From NCBI GenBank assembly GCA_020633955.1, contig JACKCP010000005.1, forward strand, positions 62,001 through 126,000: a stretch of DNA of 64,000 nucleotides, read 5' to 3'. A program made the position numbers and the translations under genes. The notes below the pieces were generated by a model. It worked only from the letters and a program-made list of their open reading frames with translations. It ran no database searches and had not been told where the DNA came from. Position 1 is the stretch's first letter; each line of letters begins with the position of its first letter. Below, piece by piece: positions 16,378 to 26,000 of the stretch. The DNA comes from Desulfobacteraceae bacterium (GTDB lineage Bacteria > Desulfobacterota > Desulfobacteria > Desulfobacterales > JACKCP01).

Positions 16378-19300
16378 ATGGATCACTTAAACAAGATGTT
16401 TCATGCAGAGGATAATAAATTAAGAAGAGAAATTTCAAAAAGCGATCAGCCCTTTCTTGGTCTTTATGTTTTATTTAATCATGAAAAAGTAAAAAAAGTT
16501 TTTGTCGGCTGTATTAAAGAAGCAAAAAAGCCATTTAAAAAATTAAAGGAGTTTTTTAAATCCTTTCCTGCATTGACAAGCTGTATAGTAACAGAGCAGC
16601 TTGTTAATAAATTTGGAGAAAACGATCATTTTGAAGTTTATCCAATAATTGAAGAAAACATACTTGGCCGTAAAATGAGTCAGCTTGAAAAAGAAGACTT
16701 GTGGAAACTTTTTAGAAAATCATGCATTGATATGGGACTTAAGGTTTCTTCAAGAACAGAAGGTGCTCATCATATGGTAAAAGAATTGTTGAAACAGGCA
16801 GGGCTTTCAATAAACAGGATTGATGACTTTTGTGATAAGGCCTTTAAGTATTCATCTAAATATGGAATTCCTCAGGTTGACGATACAGAAGAATTGAAAC
16901 AGTGGCAAAATGACTTTATTAATACATTAAAACAGCCTTTTCCAAAAACTTCAAGGGAAGCTTTGGAAAATGATGATCAATCATATTATTTAAGAACTTT
17001 TTTCAAGGTTTATAATAATGAATTAAGTATAAATGAAGAAAAATCATTTCTTGAAGATGAAATTTCCAAATCTCTAAAAAGCATAGATAAAAGCGAGTTT
17101 AAAAAAGCATTGATTCCATATCTTGTTTTTAAGGATTATGAATACGGTGTTCTTTTGCCGGCCGGAAAAAATGAAGTATGGACTGTTGAACTTTGCGGTG
17201 AAAAACAAGTTTTTTCAAATTTATATGAAGATTTATTTTTCCCTTTTGAGCCTGGAATCCTTAACAAATCTGTAAATATTAAAAACAGCGGCAATGGCAA
17301 ATGGGAATTTAGTCTCTGGAAAGAGGGACGAAATAATGAATTTTTAATTTTTTCAGCAAATTCAGGGCGTTTTGTAAAATCATGCTCAATGGCAGATAAA
17401 GAAGTAAATCTTGAAGCTGGAAGCTATTTCCTTGTTTTAAGATTTGAGCCTTCTTGTTTTACTGATATGGAACTTATATCTGAAAATCCTGATTTATATT
17501 TAAAAAAAATAGATTTAGATTCAGGAGAAAGTATTAAAATTGAAAAAGGCCCTGCAACACTTGTTATTAAGGGAGAAAGTAAACCTTCTCTTAAAGTAAC
17601 AGGGAAATCATACTGCGGAATTAACGGCAAAAATTTTTTTTCAACATCAGGTTTTGGAATTGAAGCAAACCTTCCGGATGAATTTAAAACTTCAGCTTTG
17701 GAATACACATTAAGTCTTGAATCTAAAAATTTGGGAGAATCAATTGATATTGACTTTGTTTTTGATGAAGAGAAAAAAACTGTTGATTTGTCATCGAGTT
17801 TGAAAAAATTTGATAAAGGTCTTGGAAGACTTTTAATAACTCTTAAAAGAAAAGGAGATTTAAAAGCCCTTGCAAGAACTTCCTGTATTATCTGGAACGG
17901 ATTGAAAAAAGTTGAAAACAGTATTTTTTATTTTGATAAGCCTCCTGTTAATTTTCAAAAAGACCTTTCAGAAAATATTGAAGAAAAACAATTGTTTTTC
18001 AGTTTTAGAGATGAAAATTTAAGATTTTTCAAGCTTGTTTTTGACTTGGGCTCAAATAATTCTGAAAGGGATTTATTTGTAATAAACTGGTCAGTTCCGG
18101 GGATATTTATAAGTGTTACAGATTATAGTGAAAAAGAAAAAAATGAAAAAAATATTCGACTGGAATCACTTGTTTCAATAGATACAAAGTCAAGCAAGGT
18201 TTTAAATATTTATTCACAGGGGAAAGCAAGGTTGATTCTTGGAGATAAACTTGTGAGGGAGCTTGATTTTGAAAAACGCAATTGTGAAAAACTGTCTTTA
18301 ATAAGCCTTATGGATAAACTTGAGTCAGGCAGCAATGTGCTGTCAATTTGCAAGCAGGGAATGAATGAAAAAATTGATTTAATAGAAATAGTAACTCCAT
18401 TTACTGCTGAAAAATTTGAATGCCTGAAAGACGAATACGGAGAAAAAATCGAGTTTGAAATTGCAGAAAAAATTGAAACATTAAGGATTGAATTTACAGA
18501 TATTTTTTCAGACAAAAAGAGAGTTCTAGATTTTGACACAAATAATATGGGCAGGAAAAATTTTGATACAATTGCAGTTCAGGCTTTTATTTCTGATGAA
18601 AAAAAAGTTTGTGTTTATCTTGAAGACAATAACTGGCCCTCTGGTCTATGGATTATAAAGTTTAATGTAAAGGCAGCAGGAAGATGGGGCGGACTTAAAG
18701 ACAGAAATAATGAAATTTGCGATTTTGGGAAAAATTCAGTTTCTGAAAATATTGAACAATTTTTAAAAGCAGACGGACGCTTTAAAAACGATCAGGAATT
18801 AATAGATTTTTTCATAAGAATTGATTACAGGGTTTCGCTTCATTATTCAAGGAAGTCATGGAACAGTCTGGAATGGCTTAAAGACTGCTGGGTTTTGCTT
18901 GTTAAAGATTTGATTTTTGGCATAAAAGATCCAAAAAAAATTTCAAGCCTTGTAACGGCTGCAACTCAATGGCCTGAAGATGCACAAAAGGAAGGTATTT
19001 TGCCAAAATTTTTTGCTGCATCCGAGCTTTGCCATATTTTTTCCCTTGAAAAAAATGATTACAAAATAAAAGGTGAAATATCTACAGGAATTTCATCGGT
19101 TTTTAAAAATTTTTCCTGCATGAATGATTTGCACTCTGCATTTTCAGAAAATTATATAAATGGAGCTTCGTTGTGTGGATTTAAAAATTATCTTGAGGTA
19201 GCTCAATCTAAAAATATTCTGCCAAAAAATTTTGATTACAATCGTTATAAAGAAAGCCTTGAGACAAGTGCAGAAAAATTATTTTTTAATCATGAAAACT

Positions 19301-19821
19301 GGATTCCTGGAAAAGGAAGTTTTCTAGGGAAGGCCCATTATGTAAATTCAGTATCAAATCTTGTTAACAAATACAGGACTAAAAAAACAGATGAGGATTT
19401 TAAGGGTAAAGTTCTGCCTTTGTTAAAAGAGGTTTTTAAAAATAATGAAAAATTTTATTTAGATTCAAATCTGCCTGAAAATTTAAAAAAATCTTTTTAT
19501 CTTAATATTCCACAAGAGCTCAGTCATTTATTTCAGGATGAGTATCTTGAAACTGAAAAAGAGCATATTTCATGGATAATAAGTTTTATTTCCCTTTTTG
19601 CAAAAGTTTTAAGAATTGATTCAAGGCAGAAAGGAGTATTTGACAGGTTTAAAAAAGCACTTGAAGAAAAGTGTTCAAGTTCAAGCAGCAGTTTTTCAAA
19701 AAAACTTGGATATATCCTTTATATTGGAGACGATCTTTTTGGATTTTATTTGATGTTCTGGGAGCTTTTGTTAACCGCAGACTATGATTTAGCAAAGGTT
19801 ATCGAAAAAAAATGTGCATGA
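16378..19821 (+). CDS. large unknown protein of the defence island (1147 aa)
   Basis: I do not recognise a catalytic domain. The protein is hydrophilic, with no signal peptide or membrane helix, so cytoplasmic. The N-terminal 230 residues are helical and charged; the middle (about 260-800) is rich in alternating beta-type segments with repeated short strands (for example EVWTVELCGEKQVF, KGPATLVIKGESKPSLKV), resembling tandem beta-sandwich units; the C-terminal 300 residues are helical again. RBS AAGGAGACGG is strong. It heads the operon that runs to brxL. A large protein with a DUF1998 helicase downstream recalls DruH-DruE of type III Druantia, but I see no diagnostic motif and treat that only as a hypothesis. 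Confidence 0.75.
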   Translation: MDHLNKMFHAEDNKLRREISKSDQPFLGLYVLFNHEKVKKVFVGCIKEAKKPFKKLKEFFKSFPALTSCIVTEQLVNKFGENDHFEVYPIIEENILGRKMSQLEKEDLWKLFRKSCIDMGLKVSSRTEGAHHMVKELLKQAGLSINRIDDFCDKAFKYSSKYGIPQVDDTEELKQWQNDFINTLKQPFPKTSREALENDDQSYYLRTFFKVYNNELSINEEKSFLEDEISKSLKSIDKSEFKKALIPYLVFKDYEYGVLLPAGKNEVWTVELCGEKQVFSNLYEDLFFPFEPGILNKSVNIKNSGNGKWEFSLWKEGRNNEFLIFSANSGRFVKSCSMADKEVNLEAGSYFLVLRFEPSCFTDMELISENPDLYLKKIDLDSGESIKIEKGPATLVIKGESKPSLKVTGKSYCGINGKNFFSTSGFGIEANLPDEFKTSALEYTLSLESKNLGESIDIDFVFDEEKKTVDLSSSLKKFDKGLGRLLITLKRKGDLKALARTSCIIWNGLKKVENSIFYFDKPPVNFQKDLSENIEEKQLFFSFRDENLRFFKLVFDLGSNNSERDLFVINWSVPGIFISVTDYSEKEKNEKNIRLESLVSIDTKSSKVLNIYSQGKARLILGDKLVRELDFEKRNCEKLSLISLMDKLESGSNVLSICKQGMNEKIDLIEIVTPFTAEKFECLKDEYGEKIEFEIAEKIETLRIEFTDIFSDKKRVLDFDTNNMGRKNFDTIAVQAFISDEKKVCVYLEDNNWPSGLWIIKFNVKAAGRWGGLKDRNNEICDFGKNSVSENIEQFLKADGRFKNDQELIDFFIRIDYRVSLHYSRKSWNSLEWLKDCWVLLVKDLIFGIKDPKKISSLVTAATQWPEDAQKEGILPKFFAASELCHIFSLEKNDYKIKGEISTGISSVFKNFSCMNDLHSAFSENYINGASLCGFKNYLEVAQSKNILPKNFDYNRYKESLETSAEKLFFNHENWIPGKGSFLGKAHYVNSVSNLVNKYRTKKTDEDFKGKVLPLLKEVFKNNEKFYLDSNLPENLKKSFYLNIPQELSHLFQDEYLETEKEHISWIISFISLFAKVLRIDSRQKGVFDRFKKALEEKCSSSSSSFSKKLGYILYIGDDLFGFYLMFWELLLTADYDLAKVIEKKCA

Positions 19822-19857
19822 AAATATACATAAGAATCTTAAAGGAAAGGTGGATAA

Positions 19858-20388
19858 ATGAAGAACAGACTTCTTCAGATCAAGGCAAATGAGCATTATG
19901 ACAAAAAATATAAAATAACAGATAATGATATAAAAAATGTAATTTACTGGAAAAACTATATTGAGAAAAGGCAGCATCAGGGATTTTTTAAAAATTATTC
20001 ACCAGACGGGCCTTTTTTTGGAGATCATGTTGCAGGCTTTAATGAAGAAAATGAACTTATTTATCCTGAATGTATGGTCACAGGATTTGGAAAAATTGAT
20101 TTTAACGATATAGCCATTGCTGTTGAAAGTTTTTCTCCCTTTATAAACAATGAAAAACCAAATGGACAGATAGACTTTGATCAGCGTTTCGGCTTTTTTA
20201 TTTATACGGGAATTAATAATTTTATTGAAGAGTCAGGATATGCCGGAATGATTGAAAAACCTTTTTATATAAAAGGGGAAAAGGGATATAAAAAATCCTT
20301 TGGTACAATTGTTTTTCTGGCAAAGGTCAGGTCATGGAATTTTATAAGCTCAAATATTTATGAGAGATCCGTCAGGTATGTGGATTAG
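19858..20388 (+). CDS. unknown small island protein (176 aa)
   Basis: Not recognised. Starts at an ATG after AAAGGTGG, 36 bases past the preceding gene. The N-terminus is charged and helical (HYDKKYKITDNDIKNVIYW), followed by aromatic- and glycine-rich segments (GFFKNYSPDGPFFGDHVAGF, QRFGFFIYTGINNF). No cysteine cluster, signal peptide or membrane helix. Position inside the run from the 1147-aa protein to the helicase suggests a subunit or accessory of the same system, but no function can be assigned. Confidence 0.65.
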   Translation: MKNRLLQIKANEHYDKKYKITDNDIKNVIYWKNYIEKRQHQGFFKNYSPDGPFFGDHVAGFNEENELIYPECMVTGFGKIDFNDIAIAVESFSPFINNEKPNGQIDFDQRFGFFIYTGINNFIEESGYAGMIEKPFYIKGEKGYKKSFGTIVFLAKVRSWNFISSNIYERSVRYVD

Positions 20389-20396
20389 ATACAGCT

Positions 20397-20452
20397 GATT
20401 AGTGATAGGCCGAAAAAGAGATTTTTTTGTTCAGCAGTTAACTTATTATTTT
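20397..20452. repeat. repeat family B, internally deleted copy
   Basis: The left end (TAGTGATAGGCCGAAAAAG, then ATTTTTTTGTTCAGC) and the terminal AGTTAAC of family B are joined without the core, leaving about 55 bases between two island genes. Confidence 0.55.
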
Positions 20453-20463
20453 AAAAGGTTACT

Positions 20464-21087
20464 ATGTCAAAATCATATAAAAAAGATGCAAAGGTAATAA
20501 TAGGCTCATGGTCAGGATCAGGAATTACCTATATGGAGGAAGAACCTCCAGTAAAAAAAAAGACAATCAGAGCCACAGTAGAATATAAAAAAATCATACT
20601 TATTGATTTTTACAAATGGATGCAGATGATGATCATGTACAAAAGGCTTGTCGATCCTGAATATTGGCTTGGCGATTATGGATTAAGAATGGACAGTCAT
20701 ACTTTTTCTGAAAATGATACATCCGATCCATTAAAGGAAATGTTTTATTGTATTGAAAATGTAGATTTTTTACTGCAGAAAATGGACAGAAAAATTATTA
20801 AAAACTTCAGTAAAGACGAAGCAAATGCAGTTTATTCGGAAATTAAAAAAAATAAAAAAAGAAAAGTCATTCCTGATTCAAGTCTTATGTATGGATGTAT
20901 TTTAAAGAAAAAAGGTTTTATTTATGATTGTGGACAGTGTCCTTACGGGGTTCTTCACAATGTCTGCGAAATAACTTCAGCTTCATGGAATGATTACAGA
21001 GCAATAACCTGCGGTGAACAATACTATATAGCTGAAAAAGTGGGAGAAAAAGAACTGAGAAATTTTTTGGATATATTTTTTATTTAG
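20464..21087 (+). CDS. unknown island protein with cysteine cluster (207 aa)
   Basis: Not recognised. An N-terminal basic leader with a Gly/Ser stretch (VIIGSWSGSGITYMEEE) is followed by a helical, aromatic region (FYKWMQMMIMYKRLVDPEYW) and, near the end, cysteines spaced as C-x2-C-x7-C (YDCGQCPYGVLHNVCE) with two others nearby (YGC before it, ITCGEQYY after). These could bind zinc. RBS TTAAAAGG is weak. It lies between the 176-aa gene and rmuC, same strand, and probably belongs to the same transcription unit. A zinc-stabilised nucleic-acid binding or adaptor role is speculation. Confidence 0.6.
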   Translation: MSKSYKKDAKVIIGSWSGSGITYMEEEPPVKKKTIRATVEYKKIILIDFYKWMQMMIMYKRLVDPEYWLGDYGLRMDSHTFSENDTSDPLKEMFYCIENVDFLLQKMDRKIIKNFSKDEANAVYSEIKKNKKRKVIPDSSLMYGCILKKKGFIYDCGQCPYGVLHNVCEITSASWNDYRAITCGEQYYIAEKVGEKELRNFLDIFFI

Positions 21088-21165
21088 TGTTGAGCTGAAA
21101 ACAAAAAATTTTTTGTAGGTTTTCAGTTTAAATGGGAACGGATGCTGATTTTTTTGTAAGTTTTC
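21085..21165. repeat. degenerate family-B-like hairpin between island genes
   Basis: GCTGAAAACAAAAAATTTTTTG followed by TTTTTTGTAAGTTTTCAG forms an imperfect palindrome resembling the outer arms of family B. Part of the 122-base gap before rmuC. Confidence 0.3.
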
Positions 21166-21209
21166 AGGGCAATAGTTAGATTATTTTTAACATAAATTCG
21201 GGATATAAA

Positions 21210-23030
21210 ATGGATATAAATTTGTATTTTCCGGCGGTTGGTTTTTTAAGTTTTTTTTCAGGAATTTTTATAAGTTTTTTTCTTTTGAAAAAGAAATTTA
21301 CTGCAAATCAAAATAAGCTTGAAACTAATTATAATGATATAAAATTAAAAAACGAATTTCTTGAAAAAGAGGTAAAAAAAAGTACTGAAATTATAGCTGA
21401 TATTAGTTTGAAAATTACTGAAAAAGATGAAAAATACAACGAGTTAAGGGAAAAGGCTGTAAGGCTCAATGAAAAGGTTTTGCAGATACCCGAATTTAGG
21501 GAAAGAATTGAAAATTACTCATTGCAGATTGAAAACTTAAGAAATGATTATTCAAGGGAAACATCTTTAAGAGCTGCTTTAGAAGAAAGAGTAAAAAGTT
21601 TTGAAGAAATTCAAAAACAGCTCAATGATAAAAATGAAAAGCTTGAAGAACTTTCAGAAGAATTATCAGATAAAAAATCAAACTTTTCTAAACTTCAGAC
21701 CCGTCTTGATGAGCAGACAAATTATATTTCTGAATTAAGACAGAATTTAGAAAAAACAACAAATGATCTTCAGGACATAAGACAAAAGTATAATAAAGAA
21801 TCAGAATTAAGATCAGCTGCAGAAGAAAGAAATCAGCATCTGAATAAAACAGAAAAAACTTTAGCTGAAAAAGAAGAGAATATAAAAATTTTAAATGAAG
21901 AACTATCTTCTCAAAAATCAAATTATTCAGAGCTTTTAACAAGATTTGACGAACAAAAAAAGCAAAATGAACAAAGGCTCAAAGACATAGAAGAAGCCAA
22001 AAAAAATATGAAAATTGAGTTTGAAAATCTTGCAGCAAAAATTCTTGAGGAAAAAAGTCAAAAATTTACAGATCAGAATAAAATTAATATTGGCGAGATA
22101 ATCAAGCCTTTTAAAGAACAGCTTGGCGATTTTGGCAAAAAAGTAGAACAGATTCACATGGAAGAAACCAAAGACAGAACAGCTTTAAGTGAACAGATAA
22201 AAAATCTTCAGACCATAAACAGGGAAATGAACAAGGAAGCAAAAAATCTCACAAGAGCCCTGACAGGTGATAACAAAGTTCAGGGAAACTGGGGGGAAAT
22301 GATTCTTGAAAAAATACTTGAAAAATCAGGTTTGAGAAAAGGCATGGAATATGAAACCCAGTCAAGTTTCAGAGACAGCGACAATAATCTTCTAAGACCT
22401 GATGTCATAGTCAGACTTCCGGATAATAAAGATATAATTATTGATTCAAAGGTATCTCTTATAAGTTATAACAAATACATAAATGCAGCTGACGATGAAG
22501 AAAGAAAAAAAGCTCTTCAGGATCACATATTGTCTGTAAAAAATCATATAAACGGGCTTTCCCAAAAGGATTATCAATCACTTAAAAACACAAGATCACT
22601 TGATTTTATACTTATGTTCATGCCAATTGATGCAGCTTTTATGGCAGCCTTTCAAAATGATGAAAACCTTTTTAATACAGCCTTTGCAAAAAGAATAGTA
22701 ATTGTAACTCCTACAACTTTGCTTGCAACCCTTAGAACCATTGAAAATATCTGGAAATATGAAAGACAAAATGAAAATGCAAGGGAAATAGCACAAAAAG
22801 CAGGCAAAATTTACGACAAGTTAAGGGGCTTTCTGGAAGATTTTGAAAAAATAGAAAAAAATATAATAACTCTTCAGTCAACATATGACTCAGCTCACAA
22901 AAAACTTGCAAGCGGAAGAGGCAATCTCCTTAATCAGGCAGAAGATTTGAAAGGATACGGTATTCCAATAAAAAAGGAAATTTCATCTGATTTTGTAAAA
23001 ACAGATTATCTGGAATGTATAGAAAATTAG
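21210..23030 (+). CDS. rmuC: RmuC-family DNA recombination protein in the defence island
   Basis: 606 aa. An N-terminal membrane anchor (about 8-27; FLSFFSGIFISFFLLKKKF) precedes a very long coiled coil (about 30-320, Glu/Lys heptads with two internally similar blocks around RxAxEER) and then the conserved RmuC domain (about 350-560): GNWGEMILEKILEKSGL, RPDVIVRLPD, IIIDSKVSL, LDFILMFMPIDAAF. The D...DSK arrangement fits a PD-(D/E)XK-like nuclease fold proposed for this family. RmuC limits recombination at inverted repeats in E. coli. Here it lies 17 bases before the giant helicase, inside the island, so it probably acts with that helicase on DNA; its membrane anchor would place the activity at the envelope. 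Confidence 0.88.
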   Translation: MDINLYFPAVGFLSFFSGIFISFFLLKKKFTANQNKLETNYNDIKLKNEFLEKEVKKSTEIIADISLKITEKDEKYNELREKAVRLNEKVLQIPEFRERIENYSLQIENLRNDYSRETSLRAALEERVKSFEEIQKQLNDKNEKLEELSEELSDKKSNFSKLQTRLDEQTNYISELRQNLEKTTNDLQDIRQKYNKESELRSAAEERNQHLNKTEKTLAEKEENIKILNEELSSQKSNYSELLTRFDEQKKQNEQRLKDIEEAKKNMKIEFENLAAKILEEKSQKFTDQNKINIGEIIKPFKEQLGDFGKKVEQIHMEETKDRTALSEQIKNLQTINREMNKEAKNLTRALTGDNKVQGNWGEMILEKILEKSGLRKGMEYETQSSFRDSDNNLLRPDVIVRLPDNKDIIIDSKVSLISYNKYINAADDEERKKALQDHILSVKNHINGLSQKDYQSLKNTRSLDFILMFMPIDAAFMAAFQNDENLFNTAFAKRIVIVTPTTLLATLRTIENIWKYERQNENAREIAQKAGKIYDKLRGFLEDFEKIEKNIITLQSTYDSAHKKLASGRGNLLNQAEDLKGYGIPIKKEISSDFVKTDYLECIEN

Positions 23031-23047
23031 AAGAAAGGAAATAAAAA

Positions 23048-26000
23048 ATGTCAGAAACAAACCCAATTAAACTTGTAGATATATTAAAGGAAACGCTTCA
23101 AAGATACATAGCCACAACTTTTCCTGTGAGCAGCAGATATCCGGAACTTAAAAAGCAGTTTGAAAAAATTATAAAAACCCAGACACTTGTAAAAGGTCCT
23201 TATGTAGAAGCTCTCCCTGATTTTAAAAAGGGACAGAGCCTTGAGTCCTTAATTTCTGCCAATAAAGGTTTTTTAAATGACGGGTTTTTGTCTTTGCCGG
23301 AAAATTTGAGAAAAAGAAAACTTCATCTTCATCAGGAAGAAGCCTTAAAAAGTGCATGTATTGAAAATAAAAGCATAATTGTTGCAACCGGAACAGGCAG
23401 CGGTAAAACAGAATGTTTTTTATATCCTGTTGCAGATATGCTTATGAATGACCCTGATTTTGACAAGCCTGGAGTAAGGGTTCTTCTTGTTTATCCCATG
23501 AACTCCCTTGCAAATGATCAGCTTTTTTACAGAATTGCTCCGCTTTTTGGAAAATATTTAAAGGATTATAATATTACATTTGGAAGATACACTTCCCAGA
23601 TAAAGGCAAATTCAAGCAGGGAAAATGAACTTGGCAAACTTGAAAGCAATAAAAAGCTGATGGATGAACTTGGTGATTCTGTTCCTGATAACTGGCTTTT
23701 AACAAGGGAAGAAATGCTTGCAAATCCTCCAAAAATTCTTGTTACAAATTATGCAATGCTTGAACATATTTTACTTTTGCCAAGAAATGCACCTCTTTTC
23801 AGGCACAATACATTAATGTCTGTTGTTCTTGATGAAATTCATACTTACAGGGGAGCACAGGCAACGGAAGTTGCTTTTTTGCTTAGAAAACTTAAAAACA
23901 GGCTTGGTATTGATAATTCTTTAAAAGTTTTTGGAACAAGTGCAAGCCTTGCACAAGGTAAAGATTCTGATAAAGACCTGATTAAGTTTGGATCAGATCT
24001 TTTTGGAGAAGAAGTCCATAAAGTAATAAGGGGAGAGCGTATTACCCATGAAATGCTTAAACAGGATAAAGTCAAAACTTTTTCAATTTCTCCTGAAAAA
24101 TGGCAGAGAATTTATGATTTTTTTTCAAATAACAACAATGAGCTTGATTTTGACCTGTGGGAAAAAATGATTAAAGAAAAAGGTCTTGGAAAGGATATTC
24201 CTGAATTAAGCAGGGATTCTGATTTTAGATCAGGTCTTGAACTTGTTTTCAGTAAAAATAAGGAAATAAGAAAAACAGCCGGATTTCTTGAAAAAGGAAA
24301 AGTAATAAAGTTTGAAGAACTTGCAAAAAAACTTTTTGGAGAAATTGATGCGGATTTAAGGAACAATGCATTGAGTGCCCTGATGTTTATAGGAATGAAT
24401 TCAAGAAAAGATGAAAATTCATTTCCCCTGCTTCCTGCCAGATATCATATAGCTGCAAACACCATAGAAGGTGCATGTGTAAGTTTGAGCAGTGATAAGG
24501 AAGAAGGCTGGGATGATATAAAATCATGCAAAACTTATATTGATGATAAAACAGGTATTCCATATTTTCATCTCATGGTCTGCAGAAAATGCGGTCAGCC
24601 CTATATCGAAGGATTTCTCGAAGAAAATAAGATAAGCAATAATTTGTCAGGTGGAAATTTAGCTGGAAAAAGAAAAGTCTTTTTTCTTGGGCCAAAAAAG
24701 GAAATTGAAACAAATGATGAAGATGATTCAGAAGATTTAGAAAATAATTCTTCAAAAAAAGCCTCAAAAAAAGACAAGCATGAAGAAATTTATATAAAAG
24801 CTTCAACAGGTGAAATTGTTTCCGGGAAATCTAAATCAAGTGATCTTGTTTACCTTAAAGGTGTAAGCATAGAAAAAGATGAAATTGAAAAAAAGGAATA
24901 TGTAAAAACATGCAGAGCCTGCAAAAGCAGTGCAGCAGGCAATGTTGCAGAAGCTGTTACAGGACTTCAGACAGGTAATGAAGCCTTTGGTGCGGTTGTA
25001 TGCCAGAAGGTGCTTGAGTTTTTGCCAAATGCTTTGGATTGTTCAGGCGAAGAGCCTATGTTTGGAAGAAATGTTTTAACCTTTTCAGACAACAGGCAAA
25101 ATGCAGCATATTTTGCACCTTATTTTCAGAGAACAGCAGGTGATCTTGCTTTAAGAGCTGCAATTTTCAATGTTGTTGAGCAAAATAATGAAGAAAATTA
25201 TAATATTGAACGGCTTGGTGATGAAATATTTTATTTCTGGGACAAAGATACCGCAGCAACTGTTTTTGATAGTGAAGGCGTGGTGATTAAGGATAATAAT
25301 CCAAAAAAAATTGTAAGAATAAAAGGACTTTGTGCAGCAGAATTTTGTATTCCCGGAGGAAGAAGAAATTCCCTTGAATCTCTTGGGCTTGTAAAAGTTG
25401 TTTATAAAAAAGATGCTATGTCAGAGCTTTTAAAGGATGTTGATGAAATTATTCCTGAAAAATTTAAAGGCCAGACAGAAGAGCTGATAAATATAATTCT
25501 TGAAACAATCAGGAGAACCAAAGCTGTAAGTAAAATTGGAAAAGTTGACATGACAGATCCCTCTATATGGGGAGAAAATTTTAAATCTGAAAAATCATTT
25601 GAACTTATGAATCAAGGCGGCAAAAAAACACAAAATATCAATTATTTTGTTCCGCAAGATGATAAGAAATATCACAACAGAAGAACCTGGTATCTTGAAG
25701 AACAGCTTGGATTTACAAAAAATGAATCCAGGACTTTTTTAAAGGAACTTTGGGTAAAACTTAAAAAAAATGGTTTTATTGTAAATTCAGAAAAAGGCAG
25801 TTTTGTTTTAAACTCTGATTTTATAGCTTTTTCAAACGGATATAATCATAAGTTTGGTTTTTGTGATAAATGCGGGCTTAGTCATTTTGATTTTGTAAAT
25901 AATAAATGCACTGCCTTTAGATGCACTGGAAATATTAAAATTGCAGATAATGATTTAAGGCATAGGCTTAAAAATGAAAATCATTATATTTACAGTATTC

